From NCBI RefSeq assembly GCF_002483205.1, contig NZ_DLHM01000001.1:62001-126000 (forward strand): a stretch of 64,000 bases of DNA, read 5' to 3'. Position 1 is the stretch's first letter. Every line of letters starts with the position of its first letter. Position numbers and translations under genes: made by a program. A model generated the notes under the pieces. The model was not told where the DNA came from. It saw only the letters and a program-made list of their open reading frames with translations, and ran no database searches. Positions 42,715-51,171 of the stretch are shown piece after piece. Source of the DNA: Flavihumibacter sp. UBA7668. Its GTDB lineage: Bacteria > Bacteroidota > Bacteroidia > Chitinophagales > Chitinophagaceae.

Positions 42715-43248
42715 ATGAACTTTGACCAGTCACTATATCCACTAACTGAATTTCTTACTGGCAATAATTTTTCAGTGACAAAAAAAGAACAGCACTATAT
42801 TGAGTATTCCTCAAAATCAGCAATTATAACTATTGCATACGCCAACCTTGAATACTTATTCTATACTCACGTTGGACAAAAATCTAAATCTTTAGTTGAG
42901 TTGACACCCATTTTAGTAAAAGATGTTTTTAAAGACGACAGATTTCAATTTCAATCGACGCTGACAATTGACAATCTGATTTCATTTTTTAAAACTTCAG
43001 GAAAGCTTATTTTATTGGGCGACAAAGAGTCATTTAAGAATCTTAATGAATTTTCGGAACGTCAATCAAGAGAATATACAAGAAGAATCAGTCACTTACA
43101 AAATATTCAAGGGGCTGACAATGCCTGGCATCAGAAAGACTATGTAAAATTTATAAAGTGTATTGACAGAGCAGAAAAGGATCTGCTTCCCGAATCTTAT
43201 ATAAAAAAATATAAAATCGCTTTAGACAAACTGCAACGACAGACATGA
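42715..43248 (+). CDS. Hypothetical protein, first gene of bracketed array
   Basis: A 177-residue soluble protein with many Lys, Ser and aromatic residues, no signal peptide and no motif I recognise. The C-terminal half has amphipathic helices (EFSERQSREYTRRISHLQ, then IKCIDRAEKDLLPESYIKK). Its base composition is more AT-rich than the housekeeping genes to the left, suggesting acquisition. It is enclosed by GTTGTACGCCATT (42688-42700) and its near-perfect inverse AACGGCGTACAAC (43250-43262). Confidence 0.65.
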   Translation: MNFDQSLYPLTEFLTGNNFSVTKKEQHYIEYSSKSAIITIAYANLEYLFYTHVGQKSKSLVELTPILVKDVFKDDRFQFQSTLTIDNLISFFKTSGKLILLGDKESFKNLNEFSERQSREYTRRISHLQNIQGADNAWHQKDYVKFIKCIDRAEKDLLPESYIKKYKIALDKLQRQT

Positions 43249-43462
43249 TAACGGCGTACAACAGTCGGTTTGGCAATAATGGCAGCGGGACGCTCATAAA
43301 TTCACCATTTTATTTGTTATGGAGCATCAGTTCAGGCCAATGAAAAAGGACGGGCAATAGAATGTAAAAAAGCTTTTAATTATAAATTAAGCAGCGGTAA
43401 CGGCTGTATAATTTCAACTACCGCCTTGTCGCCAAGCCGTGTCCGTCGTAAGCGGCAATAAT
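43249..43462. repeat. Long imperfect palindrome between array genes 1 and 2
   Basis: The arms 43253-43283 and 43423-43455 are imperfectly complementary over about 31 nt (GGTTTGGC on the left against GCCAAGCC on the right). They enclose about 140 nt with lower symmetry. The architecture resembles integron attC or other cassette-spacing sites, but canonical GTTRRRY cores are not seen. The right end (GTAAGCGGCAATAAT, 43448-43462) is itself inverted after gene 2. Confidence 0.6.
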
Positions 43463-43474
43463 CAAACACCCTTT

Positions 43475-44071
43475 ATGACAGACATAAAATTTATTCAAGA
43501 CACTTACGAAAAAATCAAAAAGGCAATATTTCAAATTGACAATGAAATAGTTCCAGAAATTTATATCTTGTCATTTTATGTGCACAATGATGATGATGAC
43601 CCAAGGCAACCTATGCTGACTGTAGGTTATAACACAATTGAGCGTTGGCATTCTTGCTCCCCCACTCCGGGACAAGAACCTAAATGGCCAATTGCTTCGG
43701 ACGGAGACGAAGCAAAATGGAACTTTGCATTTTGGCTTCAAAATGAGGCGCTAATAATTGGAGGGTATGACTTTGACCCAGTTTCTGAATGGGTAAAAAA
43801 CACTCCTTATTATTATTCGGACGAGCAAGTAGAAGACGATTTTGATACAACAGACTTAATGGGGCAAAAAATCAAAGATAAGTTTATTGAAATTGTTATA
43901 TCTCATGCACGAAAACTTCATAGCGACGGAGTTATTACGGTAAAGTTTGGAAAGGATATTCCAATTATCGTTCATGAACTTGAGTATTATGACAAACCTG
44001 TTTTATGGACTAATCAAGCAAACCCGGACGGATTGGCAAAAGAGTTTGAAAATTGGGTAGCATCATTCTAA
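43475..44071 (+). CDS. Hypothetical protein, DUF4303-like, array gene 2
   Basis: A 198-residue acidic soluble protein. The layout MTDIKFIQDTYEKIKKAIFQ, EIYILSFYVHNDDDDPRQ, MLTVGYNTIERW and WNFAFWLQNEAL recalls DUF4303-type proteins, some of which are immunity-like, but this is a weak resemblance. An in-frame ATG at 43439 lies within the palindrome, so 43475 is preferred. It is enclosed by GTAAGCGGCAATAAT (43448-43462) and ATTACTGCCGCTTAC (44075-44089), inverted with 14 of 15 matches. Confidence 0.65.
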   Translation: MTDIKFIQDTYEKIKKAIFQIDNEIVPEIYILSFYVHNDDDDPRQPMLTVGYNTIERWHSCSPTPGQEPKWPIASDGDEAKWNFAFWLQNEALIIGGYDFDPVSEWVKNTPYYYSDEQVEDDFDTTDLMGQKIKDKFIEIVISHARKLHSDGVITVKFGKDIPIIVHELEYYDKPVLWTNQANPDGLAKEFENWVASF

Positions 44072-44109
44072 ATCATTACTGCCGCTTACATTGTATGCCA
44101 TTACGTAAC

Positions 44110-44532
44110 ATGACCTACGAACAGTTTGATAATAAAATAAAGCGCCTAATAGCTGAACTTTCATACTCTAATCAGATCAATTTTTCTTTGTCAATTTGCA
44201 AGAAACTATTTTTTGATTATGAGGTATATTCAAAAGCAAATAACTACAATATAGAAGAGATTAACGACTTACTAATGGCAGTAGAAATTATCACACCTGA
44301 CACAGAGGACTTTGACGAATGTAGATATTCATTAAATGTATCGTGTGCTGTAATCGAATTGCTGAACTTTGTTAGAGACAAAAAATCAGAACGGGTTTAT
44401 AGTGTTAGTACTATGCTGATGGACACTGTTGAGTTCAAGATTCAGGAGATTAGTGATTTTGCGCCGGATCAAGTAGGCCAACATCCATTAATGATTGAGA
44501 CTAGAAATTGGTTACTTAACTTAACGCAGTAA
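44110..44532 (+). CDS. DUF416 family protein, array gene 3
   Basis: A 140-residue, helical soluble protein matching the DUF416 (YjaG-like) pattern: MTYEQFDNKIKRLIAELSYS, FSLSICKKLFFDYEVYSK, then ITPDTEDFDECRYSLNVSCA and STMLMDTVEFKIQE. Function of the family is unknown. Earlier in-frame ATGs exist (44053, 44095); 44110 aligns with the family start. It is enclosed by TTGTATGCCATTA (44091-44103) and TAACGGCGTGCAA (44530-44542), whose inverse matches at 10 of 13 positions; the second site begins with the stop codon itself. Confidence 0.8.
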   Translation: MTYEQFDNKIKRLIAELSYSNQINFSLSICKKLFFDYEVYSKANNYNIEEINDLLMAVEIITPDTEDFDECRYSLNVSCAVIELLNFVRDKKSERVYSVSTMLMDTVEFKIQEISDFAPDQVGQHPLMIETRNWLLNLTQ

Positions 44533-44686
44533 CGGCGTGCAAAAGATGCTTGATATTCTAATATCAGCTATTTGCAAATCGCAACCTGCATAAAGCTCTA
44601 CTCGTTAGCGACAATCTTGGAATCCCCGCTAAAACAAATATCAAACAAAAAAAGAATAAAATTGTAATCATTGCTCCTGTCACTAA
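44533..44686. other. Spacer after bracketed array
   Basis: 154 nt between the DUF416 gene and the AraC gene. It contains a small hairpin TTGATATT-CT-AATATCA near 44549 and the word CTCGTTAGCGACAAT (44601-44615), which again resembles cassette-boundary sequences without being a canonical core. No gene is seen. Confidence 0.4.
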
Positions 44687-45535
44687 ATGATGAATAACCC
44701 GATACCAAATATCCGCACAGAACATTGCAAGATTCATCCTGCATTACATTCATTGATACGGCATATCGTTATTATTGAAGCTGATTTCGGTAATATTCCT
44801 GTTAGCCTAGAAGGTAATTATATGCCCTCGCCCGACCAGGCAATGTTCATAAATCTTTATACACGGCTTAAATCCAAAAAATCTGGCGAGAACAATTTCA
44901 ATACAGTTACCTCTTGTACATTGATGGGAGCACAAATTACCCCCTTCAAACTATTGGTGCAAGAAAGCCATAAAACCGTATCAATTATTTTTCAGCCCGG
45001 AGGGCTAAACCGGTTTTTGAATATTCCGATCACGGAGCTATTTGACAATGGTTACAGTGCCAGAGAAGTTGTAGGTAGGGAGATAGAAGAACTTTTAGAT
45101 AAATCGCACGACACTATTTCTTTAAACGAATTAGATAGTATTGTACAATCCTATTTTCTCAGAAAACTTTCGCAGGTAAAAGAACCGTTACCTATTGATT
45201 TTGCCCTTCAACACCTGTTGGTAAACTACAATACAAGTATGGACAAGATTGCTAGAATGGCTTGTATGAGTATTCGTAATTTTGAGCGAAAATGCAAAGA
45301 ACGATTAGGCATGCCTGCCAAAATGTATGCACGAATAACCAGATTTCATAAAGCATATAAAATGCTCGAAAGCAGATCAGTCATCTCCTGGCCAGACTTG
45401 ACATATGAAGTTGGTTATTACGATCAAACACACTTTATAAAAGACTTTAAGGAATTTGCCAAGCTCATACCTACAATCTTACACAAAGAATTATCGGAAG
45501 AACATATACAGTTTCAGAACTGGGACAAAATTTGA
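44687..45535 (+). CDS. AraC family transcriptional regulator
   Basis: A 282-residue regulator. The N-terminal 185 residues form a ligand-binding-like domain (SVSLEGNYMPSPDQAMFINL-like beta segments, then VSIIFQPGGLNRFLNIP). The C-terminal AraC/XylS double helix-turn-helix shows MDKIARMACMSIRNFERKCK and YKMLESRSVISWPDLTYEVG with YDQTHFIKDFKEF. The effector is unknown. It is probably linked to the membrane protein gene 69 nt downstream, although a terminator-like hairpin overlaps its stop codon. Confidence 0.9.
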   Translation: MMNNPIPNIRTEHCKIHPALHSLIRHIVIIEADFGNIPVSLEGNYMPSPDQAMFINLYTRLKSKKSGENNFNTVTSCTLMGAQITPFKLLVQESHKTVSIIFQPGGLNRFLNIPITELFDNGYSAREVVGREIEELLDKSHDTISLNELDSIVQSYFLRKLSQVKEPLPIDFALQHLLVNYNTSMDKIARMACMSIRNFERKCKERLGMPAKMYARITRFHKAYKMLESRSVISWPDLTYEVGYYDQTHFIKDFKEFAKLIPTILHKELSEEHIQFQNWDKI

Positions 45536-45548
45536 TTTTGTCGTTTTT
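45524..45548 (+). terminator. AT-rich hairpin at AraC gene stop
   Basis: GACAAAAT (45524-45531), loop TTG, ATTTTGTC (45535-45542), then G and five T residues. The stop codon lies in the loop and second arm. The stem has only two G-C pairs, so strength is uncertain. Confidence 0.4.
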
Positions 45549-45575
45549 ATACTATCACAGCTTTTTTCTCATAAA

Positions 45576-45583
45576 TAGCTTTG
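45576..45583 (+). promoter_or_regulatory. Exact -7 box before small membrane protein gene
   Basis: TAGCTTTG matches TAnnTTTG exactly, 21 nt before the ATG at 45605, giving a leader of about 17 nt. No standard -33 TTG is visible. Confidence 0.4.
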
Positions 45584-45604
45584 CAAAAATAAAAAGGTCG
45601 AAAT

Positions 45605-46105
45605 ATGAGAAAAATAGTTCTATACGCAGCCGTTGCATTTTCAAGCGGATTGTTTTTTACCCTCGTCTATAATTCCATCGTTAATGCAGCTAACTGGGAA
45701 AGTAATATACCTCAATCCATAACTGCAACCAGAGATTTTTTTGTAGTTGCCAATCCAGGGACTTTCTTTCAGCTGGTAGACCCAACAAATATGCTTTTGG
45801 TTGTGTTGGCATTGAGTTTATTCTGGAAAAGATCAACTTCCATTCGGATGTTTTTGGGTATTGCATTACTTTGCTATATATCCTCAATGATTTTAACGTT
45901 TACCTATTTTTATCCCAGAAATGACTTGATGTTTCTTTCAAAACAACTTCCCGATAAAGAAACGCTCAAAAAGGCGGCATCTGAATGGGGAAGAATGGGC
46001 TGGATAAGGTGTTTACTATCCCTGGCAGGTCTTGTCTGTTCTTTCTTAGCTTTGGACAAAGCCACTTCAAGCACACAAAAAATATCTAGTACAACGCCTG
46101 GGTAG
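45605..46105 (+). CDS. DUF1772-like membrane protein
   Basis: A 166-residue protein with four predicted helices (about 5-25, 58-75, 80-100, 132-150) and the segment TLVYNSIVNAANWESNIPQS after the first helix, resembling DUF1772-type anthrone-oxygenase-related proteins. Function unknown. It has its own -7 box and follows the AraC gene, which may control it. A partial hairpin (CCTGGG near 46097, CCTCCCAGG at 46121-46129) spans the stop. Confidence 0.7.
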   Translation: MRKIVLYAAVAFSSGLFFTLVYNSIVNAANWESNIPQSITATRDFFVVANPGTFFQLVDPTNMLLVVLALSLFWKRSTSIRMFLGIALLCYISSMILTFTYFYPRNDLMFLSKQLPDKETLKKAASEWGRMGWIRCLLSLAGLVCSFLALDKATSSTQKISSTTPG

Positions 46106-46217
46106 GATCATTTCTTTTAGCCTCCCAGGTGCATTCGATCAGACACTCCGCAATTGCCGGTGTTTTCGTTAGTGGCAAGCGTTGAAGACGATCTAAACAA
46201 TAAAGCATGCGAACTAC

Positions 46218-46868
46218 ATGAAACATCTTGAACAACTTCTTGTTATAGCATCCTGGACAATTATAATTGGACTTTCAACATATTTTTTCGCTGAAAACGT
46301 GGTAGTTTATCTGACTGGATTTAGAAGCAAAAGTTTTAATGCTAACCCATTTTGGGTAGGAATACATTTAATTGGGGGGACATTAGCTTTATTTTCCGGA
46401 CCCATTCAATTCTCCAAAGGGATAAGAAATAGATTTTTAAATTTTCACCGACTTCTTGGTAAGATTTACATAGTCGGCGCATTTGTTGCAGGATTATCCG
46501 CAATCCGGCTATCGCTAATCAGTTCGTGTGTCCCATGTAGAGTTTCTCTATTTATCCTGGCCATTTTAGTCATCCTTACAACATTTTGCGCTTGGTGGTC
46601 AGTAAAAAACAAAAACCTGAAAATGCACCGGCAATTTATGGTTAGAAGTTATATCTGTGTTTTTTCATTTGTTGCTGTTCGACTAAGCAGTCTTATACCG
46701 TTAGACTTTTTATTTGGACGAATAAGTGACCCGACATTTGAACGTACTGTAAATGAATATTTCTTTTCATTTGTTCCTATAATTCTTGGTGAAATTATTC
46801 TGACCTGGTTGCCAGCCTTGAAGAGTATTAAAAATAAAATCAGATTGGGACATATAGCCAGCCGCTAA
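46218..46868 (+). CDS. DUF2306-like membrane protein
   Basis: A 216-residue protein with six to seven helices. The segment HLIGGTLALFSGPIQFSKGI, followed by LNFHRLLGKIYIVGAFVAGL and LKMHRQFMVRSYICVFSFVA, matches the DUF2306 pattern, in which paired histidines suggest a heme- or quinone-related membrane fold. Function unknown. It lies alone between two 110-130 nt gaps without clear promoter boxes. Confidence 0.78.
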   Translation: MKHLEQLLVIASWTIIIGLSTYFFAENVVVYLTGFRSKSFNANPFWVGIHLIGGTLALFSGPIQFSKGIRNRFLNFHRLLGKIYIVGAFVAGLSAIRLSLISSCVPCRVSLFILAILVILTTFCAWWSVKNKNLKMHRQFMVRSYICVFSFVAVRLSSLIPLDFLFGRISDPTFERTVNEYFFSFVPIILGEIILTWLPALKSIKNKIRLGHIASR

Positions 46869-47000
46869 GGAAAGCGTTGGTTAAGGACGGAGCGTATACT
46901 GCCGCAGAATACCTTCTTTTTGTCGCCATTACACTTGCCCTAAACGATCCCATAAACTTAGGTTTGAATCCCGAATTCCTGAGAAAATAAACGAGCATCA

Positions 47001-47555
47001 ATGAATAAAGTTATTGCCGCTTTTAACATGACGCTGGATGGCGTTTGCGACCATACAACCGGTATCGCTGACGACGACTTACACCAACATTATGCTGAAC
47101 TGATAGATAACGCCGGCATACTGCTATATGGACGAATAACCTTCCAACTCATGCAATATTGGCAGAACCTGGTCCAAAATCCTTCTGGTGAAAAATCATT
47201 AGACGAGTTTGCTGCCTCAATTGACCAGGTTCCGAAACTCGTTTTTTCTACCACCCTGAATGATACAGGCTGGAATACGGCCAAACTAGCCGGCAAATCA
47301 CTTGTTGATGAGGTAACCGAACTTAAACAGCACGCGAAAAAGGACATACTTATTGGAAGCCGGAGCCTGATCATTCAGTTGCTTAACAGCGAGCTAGTCG
47401 ACGAATTCCAACTCTGTATCCACCCTGTCATAGAAGGTCGCGGACTACAACTTTTTGATCAAATCAAGGACAGAATTGCATTACAATTTGTTCGCACAAA
47501 ATTGCTGAAATCAGGCGCTATAGTATTATATTATGCTCCAATTTTATCCATGTAA
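47001..47555 (+). CDS. Dihydrofolate reductase family protein (RibD C-terminal fold), 1
   Basis: A 184-residue protein of the DHFR/RibD-C superfamily. It shows KVIAAFNMTLDGVCDHTTG at the start, ILLYGRITFQLMQYW (NADPH site), a Ser/Thr-rich segment and ELVDEFQLCIHPVIEGRGLQLF. Such proteins are usually NADPH-dependent reductases of unknown substrate rather than true folate enzymes. It is one of three in this window (see 51172 and 57763). The neighbouring secreted hypothetical gene follows after 32 nt. Confidence 0.88.
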   Translation: MNKVIAAFNMTLDGVCDHTTGIADDDLHQHYAELIDNAGILLYGRITFQLMQYWQNLVQNPSGEKSLDEFAASIDQVPKLVFSTTLNDTGWNTAKLAGKSLVDEVTELKQHAKKDILIGSRSLIIQLLNSELVDEFQLCIHPVIEGRGLQLFDQIKDRIALQFVRTKLLKSGAIVLYYAPILSM

Positions 47556-47587
47556 TCCTTACTTTCCGGCTATTAGCACTCCAAACA

Positions 47588-48124
47588 ATGCGATACTTAC
47601 TATTCTTACTGAGTTTTTCAATAGCTGTATTCTTCTACTCATCCAGCATCGCACAATCGAAGCTGGATAGTATTACTATCTTAAAAGGAAGAGTGAAAAT
47701 GCTGGCACCGGTAACCCTCACTACCATGTCAGATGAAATGTGGGCATTCAAATACCAGAATAAAGCCAGGCCCATACTTGTACTGACCGATAAGGATGCA
47801 GAAATCAACCTGATCGCCCATCTCACCAATCAACCCGCACAGGAAAGTCAGATAAATGAATTTAAAGAGGCGCAGATCAAACAATTGAAAAAACAAAGGC
47901 CAGACCTCACCTTTATTGACTCAGGAGTTAGATTAATAAACGGAAAACATATCGGTTACTTCAAATTTATTTCACAGGCAATTGACCAAAAAGTATTCAA
48001 TTATTATTTCTTTGCCACATTGGACGAAAAAATACTCCTATTCACCTTCAACTGCATTGAAAAATTACAAAACACCTGGGAAAATACAGCAGATAAAATA
48101 GTGGCTTCTCTACAAATAAACTAA
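47588..48124 (+). CDS. Secreted hypothetical protein, 178 aa
   Basis: A protein with an N-terminal signal peptide (MRYLLFLLSFSIAVFFYSSS, cleavage near SIAQ) and a mixed alpha/beta domain with LTTMSDEMWAFKYQNKARPI and YYFFATLDEKILLFTFNC. It resembles small periplasmic proteins of unknown role in Bacteroidota; I do not recognise the family. The next gene follows 8 nt after its stop, suggesting an operon. Confidence 0.7.
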   Translation: MRYLLFLLSFSIAVFFYSSSIAQSKLDSITILKGRVKMLAPVTLTTMSDEMWAFKYQNKARPILVLTDKDAEINLIAHLTNQPAQESQINEFKEAQIKQLKKQRPDLTFIDSGVRLINGKHIGYFKFISQAIDQKVFNYYFFATLDEKILLFTFNCIEKLQNTWENTADKIVASLQIN

Positions 48125-48132
48125 ATCCCACT

Positions 48133-48477
48133 ATGAATCCTTCGCATAAAATAGTTACAGAACTTCCCTTGTCCTCCATTTGGAATTCAACAGAAGAATT
48201 GGATGCAACACGAATCAGTTATTTAACCAAAGAGGAAATTATTGAGATATTGAGAGAAAAGCCAGTAAAATTGGTGATCGCCTCCATTGGCGAAAAGCCG
48301 GAATGGATTGATTCCGCCGATCAATTCAAAATATGGAATAAAACTCTTTCTCCCCGACTAGTTTCGAATCAGCACACATTCAGCCTCGACGACTTTCCCG
48401 GCAACTATGGTTTCTTGGCAAGTTTATGGGAGTATCAAAAATATTCTGCTATAATTTTATTTGAGAAATACCACTAA
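48133..48477 (+). CDS. Hypothetical protein, 114 aa
   Basis: A soluble protein with no signal peptide, beginning MNPSHKIVTELPLSSIWN. No motif recognised. It is packed tightly between the secreted protein gene (8 nt) and the DUF3500 gene (3 nt), so it is probably translated from the same message. Confidence 0.65.
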   Translation: MNPSHKIVTELPLSSIWNSTEELDATRISYLTKEEIIEILREKPVKLVIASIGEKPEWIDSADQFKIWNKTLSPRLVSNQHTFSLDDFPGNYGFLASLWEYQKYSAIILFEKYH

Positions 48478-48480
48478 TTC

Positions 48481-49563
48481 ATGAGAATAACAATACCAAC
48501 GGCTTTCGTTTCCATACTGCTATTGTTACTTGCATTAACAGTTAAAGGTCAGTCCGCGTATAAGGAAGAAATCAAACAAACAGCCATCCGGCTTTACGAT
48601 TCATTTAACAAAATGCAAAACATATCAGGAAGACATGCATTTAATGACAGCGCAAGAACAGCCTGGAACAACCTCCCAATAGGACTCAGAGCAAGAGCTG
48701 GTGCAAGTATCGGCAACATGAACGAAGAACAGCGTAAGCTGCTTCATCGAATTCTATCTGTTTCATTAAGTTCACAAGGCTACCTGAAAGCGACCAGTAT
48801 TATGCATCTGGATGATTTATTGAATCAGTATGCCGACAGTATTTTTTATAAAAAAGAAATCAACGGTGATACTTACAATTTTCTGAAATCCCTGCAATGG
48901 TCGCACAAGAATTTTTATTTCGCTTTTTTTGGCAATCCGAATGACAGCATCTGGGGGTATAAAATAGAAGGGCATCATTTATCTATCAATTTCACCTTTG
49001 TCAGGGATAATATATCTGCAACTCCTTATTTTATGGGTTCAGATCCGGCCGAATATCCCATCTCGGAATACGCAGGCTGGCGTGTGTTGGGCCAGGAAGA
49101 AGATCTAGGACTTAAACTAATCCAGCTGTTAACACCCGAACAACAAAAGCAGGCGACTCATTCCGGTGCAGTTCCGCAAGATATCATTACAGCTGCGGAA
49201 AGCGGTAAGCGCCTGGTTGATTATTGGGGAATTCAGGGTGCAGGTATGAACGCAAAACAAAAAGCTGTTTTACAATACATCATTCGGGAATTTGTTTTCA
49301 ATCTCGAATATGAAAAAGCTGTTTTGGAGTATGATAATATCGTAAAAGCCGGAATTGATAAAATTTACTTTGGATGGATCGGTGCATACGATGAAAAAAA
49401 GCCCCACTACTATATTTTAAACGGACCAACATTTTTGATTGAATTTGACAACAATGGTGGTCCGGGAAACTCAGCCAATCATATCCATGCCATCTGGCGG
49501 GAAAAAGGAAATGAATATGGAGAAGATGTTCTGAAAGCCCATTACAAAGCTGAAAAGCACTAA
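48481..49563 (+). CDS. Secreted DUF3500 family protein
   Basis: A 360-residue protein with a signal peptide (TAFVSILLLLLALTVKGQ). It matches DUF3500 by EEQRKLLHRILSVSLSSQGY, FFGNPNDSIWGYKIEGHHLS, FMGSDPAEYP, AGWRVLGQEEDLGLKLI and the C-terminal GPTFLIEFDNNGGPGNSANH followed by HAIWRE. The family has no established function; conserved His and acidic residues suggest an enzyme. The arr gene follows after 34 nt. Confidence 0.85.
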   Translation: MRITIPTAFVSILLLLLALTVKGQSAYKEEIKQTAIRLYDSFNKMQNISGRHAFNDSARTAWNNLPIGLRARAGASIGNMNEEQRKLLHRILSVSLSSQGYLKATSIMHLDDLLNQYADSIFYKKEINGDTYNFLKSLQWSHKNFYFAFFGNPNDSIWGYKIEGHHLSINFTFVRDNISATPYFMGSDPAEYPISEYAGWRVLGQEEDLGLKLIQLLTPEQQKQATHSGAVPQDIITAAESGKRLVDYWGIQGAGMNAKQKAVLQYIIREFVFNLEYEKAVLEYDNIVKAGIDKIYFGWIGAYDEKKPHYYILNGPTFLIEFDNNGGPGNSANHIHAIWREKGNEYGEDVLKAHYKAEKH

Positions 49564-49597
49564 TAAGATAATCAATCATACCCTAACCAATAAGAAT

Positions 49598-50044
49598 ATG
49601 CCGCTTACCAATACTGAAATCAATCAAAACACAGCTCCCACACCATTTGCTCCAACTTATTTCCAAGGAACGAAAGCAGACCTTGTCCTGGGCGATCTGA
49701 TTCAGCCGGGCTTTAATTCCAATTTCGGTCAGCAAAAAAATGCAGCCTATATTTTTCTCACCGCCACCCTCGATGCTGCAATCTGGGGAGCCGAGTTAGC
49801 CGTCGGAGAGGGAAAAGAACGAATTTATCTGGTTGAACCAATCGGAGAAATTGAAGATGATCCGGACCTGACGGATAAAAAATTTCCAGGTAATCCAACC
49901 AAATCCTATCGATCCAAAGCCCCCTTCCGGGTGGTGGGAGAAGTTACTACATGGCAGGGCCATCCGGAGGATCAGGTAAGAACCATGAAAGCCCATCTTG
50001 ATAATCTTAAGGAGCAGGGAATTAATTCACTAAACGATGAATAA
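49598..50044 (+). CDS. arr: NAD(+)--rifampin ADP-ribosyltransferase
   Basis: A 148-residue Arr enzyme, which inactivates rifamycins by ADP-ribosylation in the cytoplasm. Diagnostic segments are FAPTYFQGTKADLVLGDLI near the start, AYIFLTATLDAAIWGAELA and the C-terminal GNPTKSYRSKAPFRVVGEV. Length is typical (about 140 residues). It lies in the accessory region with a VOC protein gene immediately after (2 nt gap). No integrase or transposase is adjacent. Chromosomal arr genes occur in environmental bacteria, so resistance is likely but its level is unknown. Confidence 0.93.
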   Translation: MPLTNTEINQNTAPTPFAPTYFQGTKADLVLGDLIQPGFNSNFGQQKNAAYIFLTATLDAAIWGAELAVGEGKERIYLVEPIGEIEDDPDLTDKKFPGNPTKSYRSKAPFRVVGEVTTWQGHPEDQVRTMKAHLDNLKEQGINSLNDE

Positions 50045-50046
50045 GG

Positions 50047-50499
50047 ATGAAAAAGAGTCAGCTTATTGAAATGAATAATATGGGCATAGTTGTGGAAAAT
50101 CTCGACAATGCCATCACTTTCTTTCAGGAAATAGGTCTGCATCTAGAAGGCAGAGGTATGATTGAAGGTGAGTGGGCCGGACGGGTAACCGGTCTGGGAA
50201 ATCAATCTGTGGAAGTAGCCATGATGGTAACGCCAGACGGACACAGCCGACTGGAGATTTCCAGATTTATTCGTCCCGAAATTAAGTCAGATCACCGGAG
50301 AGCTGCCGTTAATGGATTAGGCTATTTGCGCATCATGTTCAGAGTCGACAATATCGATGAACTGGTATCACGCCTCACTAAACAGGGAGCCGAACTGGTA
50401 GGCGAAATAGTACAGTATGAAAACATCTATAGGTTATGTTATATCCGCGGAACAGAAGGACTGCTAATCGGTCTGGCTGAGCAGTTAACGAATGAATAA
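50047..50499 (+). CDS. VOC (glyoxalase-like) family protein
   Basis: A 150-residue vicinal oxygen chelate protein with two beta-alpha-beta-beta-beta modules: NNMGIVVENLDNAITFFQEI at the N-terminus and GYLRIMFRVDNIDELVSRL in the middle, ending YIRGTEGLLIGLAEQL with the metal-ligand Glu position. Substrate unknown; members include lyases, dioxygenases and antibiotic-binding proteins. Its position 2 nt after arr hints at a shared message. Confidence 0.9.
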   Translation: MKKSQLIEMNNMGIVVENLDNAITFFQEIGLHLEGRGMIEGEWAGRVTGLGNQSVEVAMMVTPDGHSRLEISRFIRPEIKSDHRRAAVNGLGYLRIMFRVDNIDELVSRLTKQGAELVGEIVQYENIYRLCYIRGTEGLLIGLAEQLTNE

Positions 50500-50513
50500 A
50501 ATTGAATCACTGA

Positions 50514-51101
50514 ATGCTATTCAAACAACAACATTTAATAGGAATTAAAGCAGGAGAGATTACGCTTGCTTTCCGAAAATGGAAGAAAGCTTCCGTAAAA
50601 CCAGGCAGTCTGATACATACATCGGTTGGTTTGATTGAAATCCAAAACATAGTCGAGATCAAAAAAGAAAAGATTACAGATAAAGAGGCCAAACTTGCCG
50701 ACTTTATTGATAGATCTAATTTATTAAAATCATTTCCATCAGAAACTGAGGGAATTATTTTTAAAATTTCACTTCGTTATCATTCGGAAGATCCGAGAAT
50801 TGCACTTAGAGAACAAACAGACATATCAGATGAAAAATTTATTGAACTAAAGAACAAACTGGAAAAGCTGGACAAACACAGCCGGAAGGGTCCCTGGACA
50901 AACAAAATTCTATTGGCGATTAAAGAACATCCCAACTTACATGCAGTAGGCATTTCAACCCTTACAGGTTTCGAAAAAGAATGGTTGAAACTGAATATTC
51001 GTAAGTTAAAAAACGCAGGTCTGACTATTAGCCATACAGTTGGGTACGAACTATCTCCATTAGGGAAACAATTTATCAGGTACTTTGAAAATAAATCATA
51101 A
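50514..51101 (+). CDS. ASCH/PUA-like domain protein with winged-helix-like tail
   Basis: A 195-residue protein. The N-terminal segment (MLFKQQHLIGIKAGEITLAF, then KWKKASVKPGSLIHTSVGLI and EIQNI) has the pattern of ASCH/PUA-like RNA-binding folds. The C-terminal part (NKILLAIKEHPNLHAVGIST, then WLKLNIRKLKNAGLTISHTV) looks like a winged helix. Combined RNA or DNA binding is an inference. It begins 14 nt after the VOC gene. Confidence 0.65.
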   Translation: MLFKQQHLIGIKAGEITLAFRKWKKASVKPGSLIHTSVGLIEIQNIVEIKKEKITDKEAKLADFIDRSNLLKSFPSETEGIIFKISLRYHSEDPRIALREQTDISDEKFIELKNKLEKLDKHSRKGPWTNKILLAIKEHPNLHAVGISTLTGFEKEWLKLNIRKLKNAGLTISHTVGYELSPLGKQFIRYFENKS

Positions 51102-51171
51102 AACGCTAAACTCATTTCATTTTTACTGTACGCGAATCTGTTCAAAAACTAATTTTGACTAAAACCATTCC

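Noticed and set aside
42688..44686. Classical integron
   Set aside because: No integrase gene in the window and no canonical GTTRRRY/RYYYAAC core pairs; only the bracketing architecture is similar.
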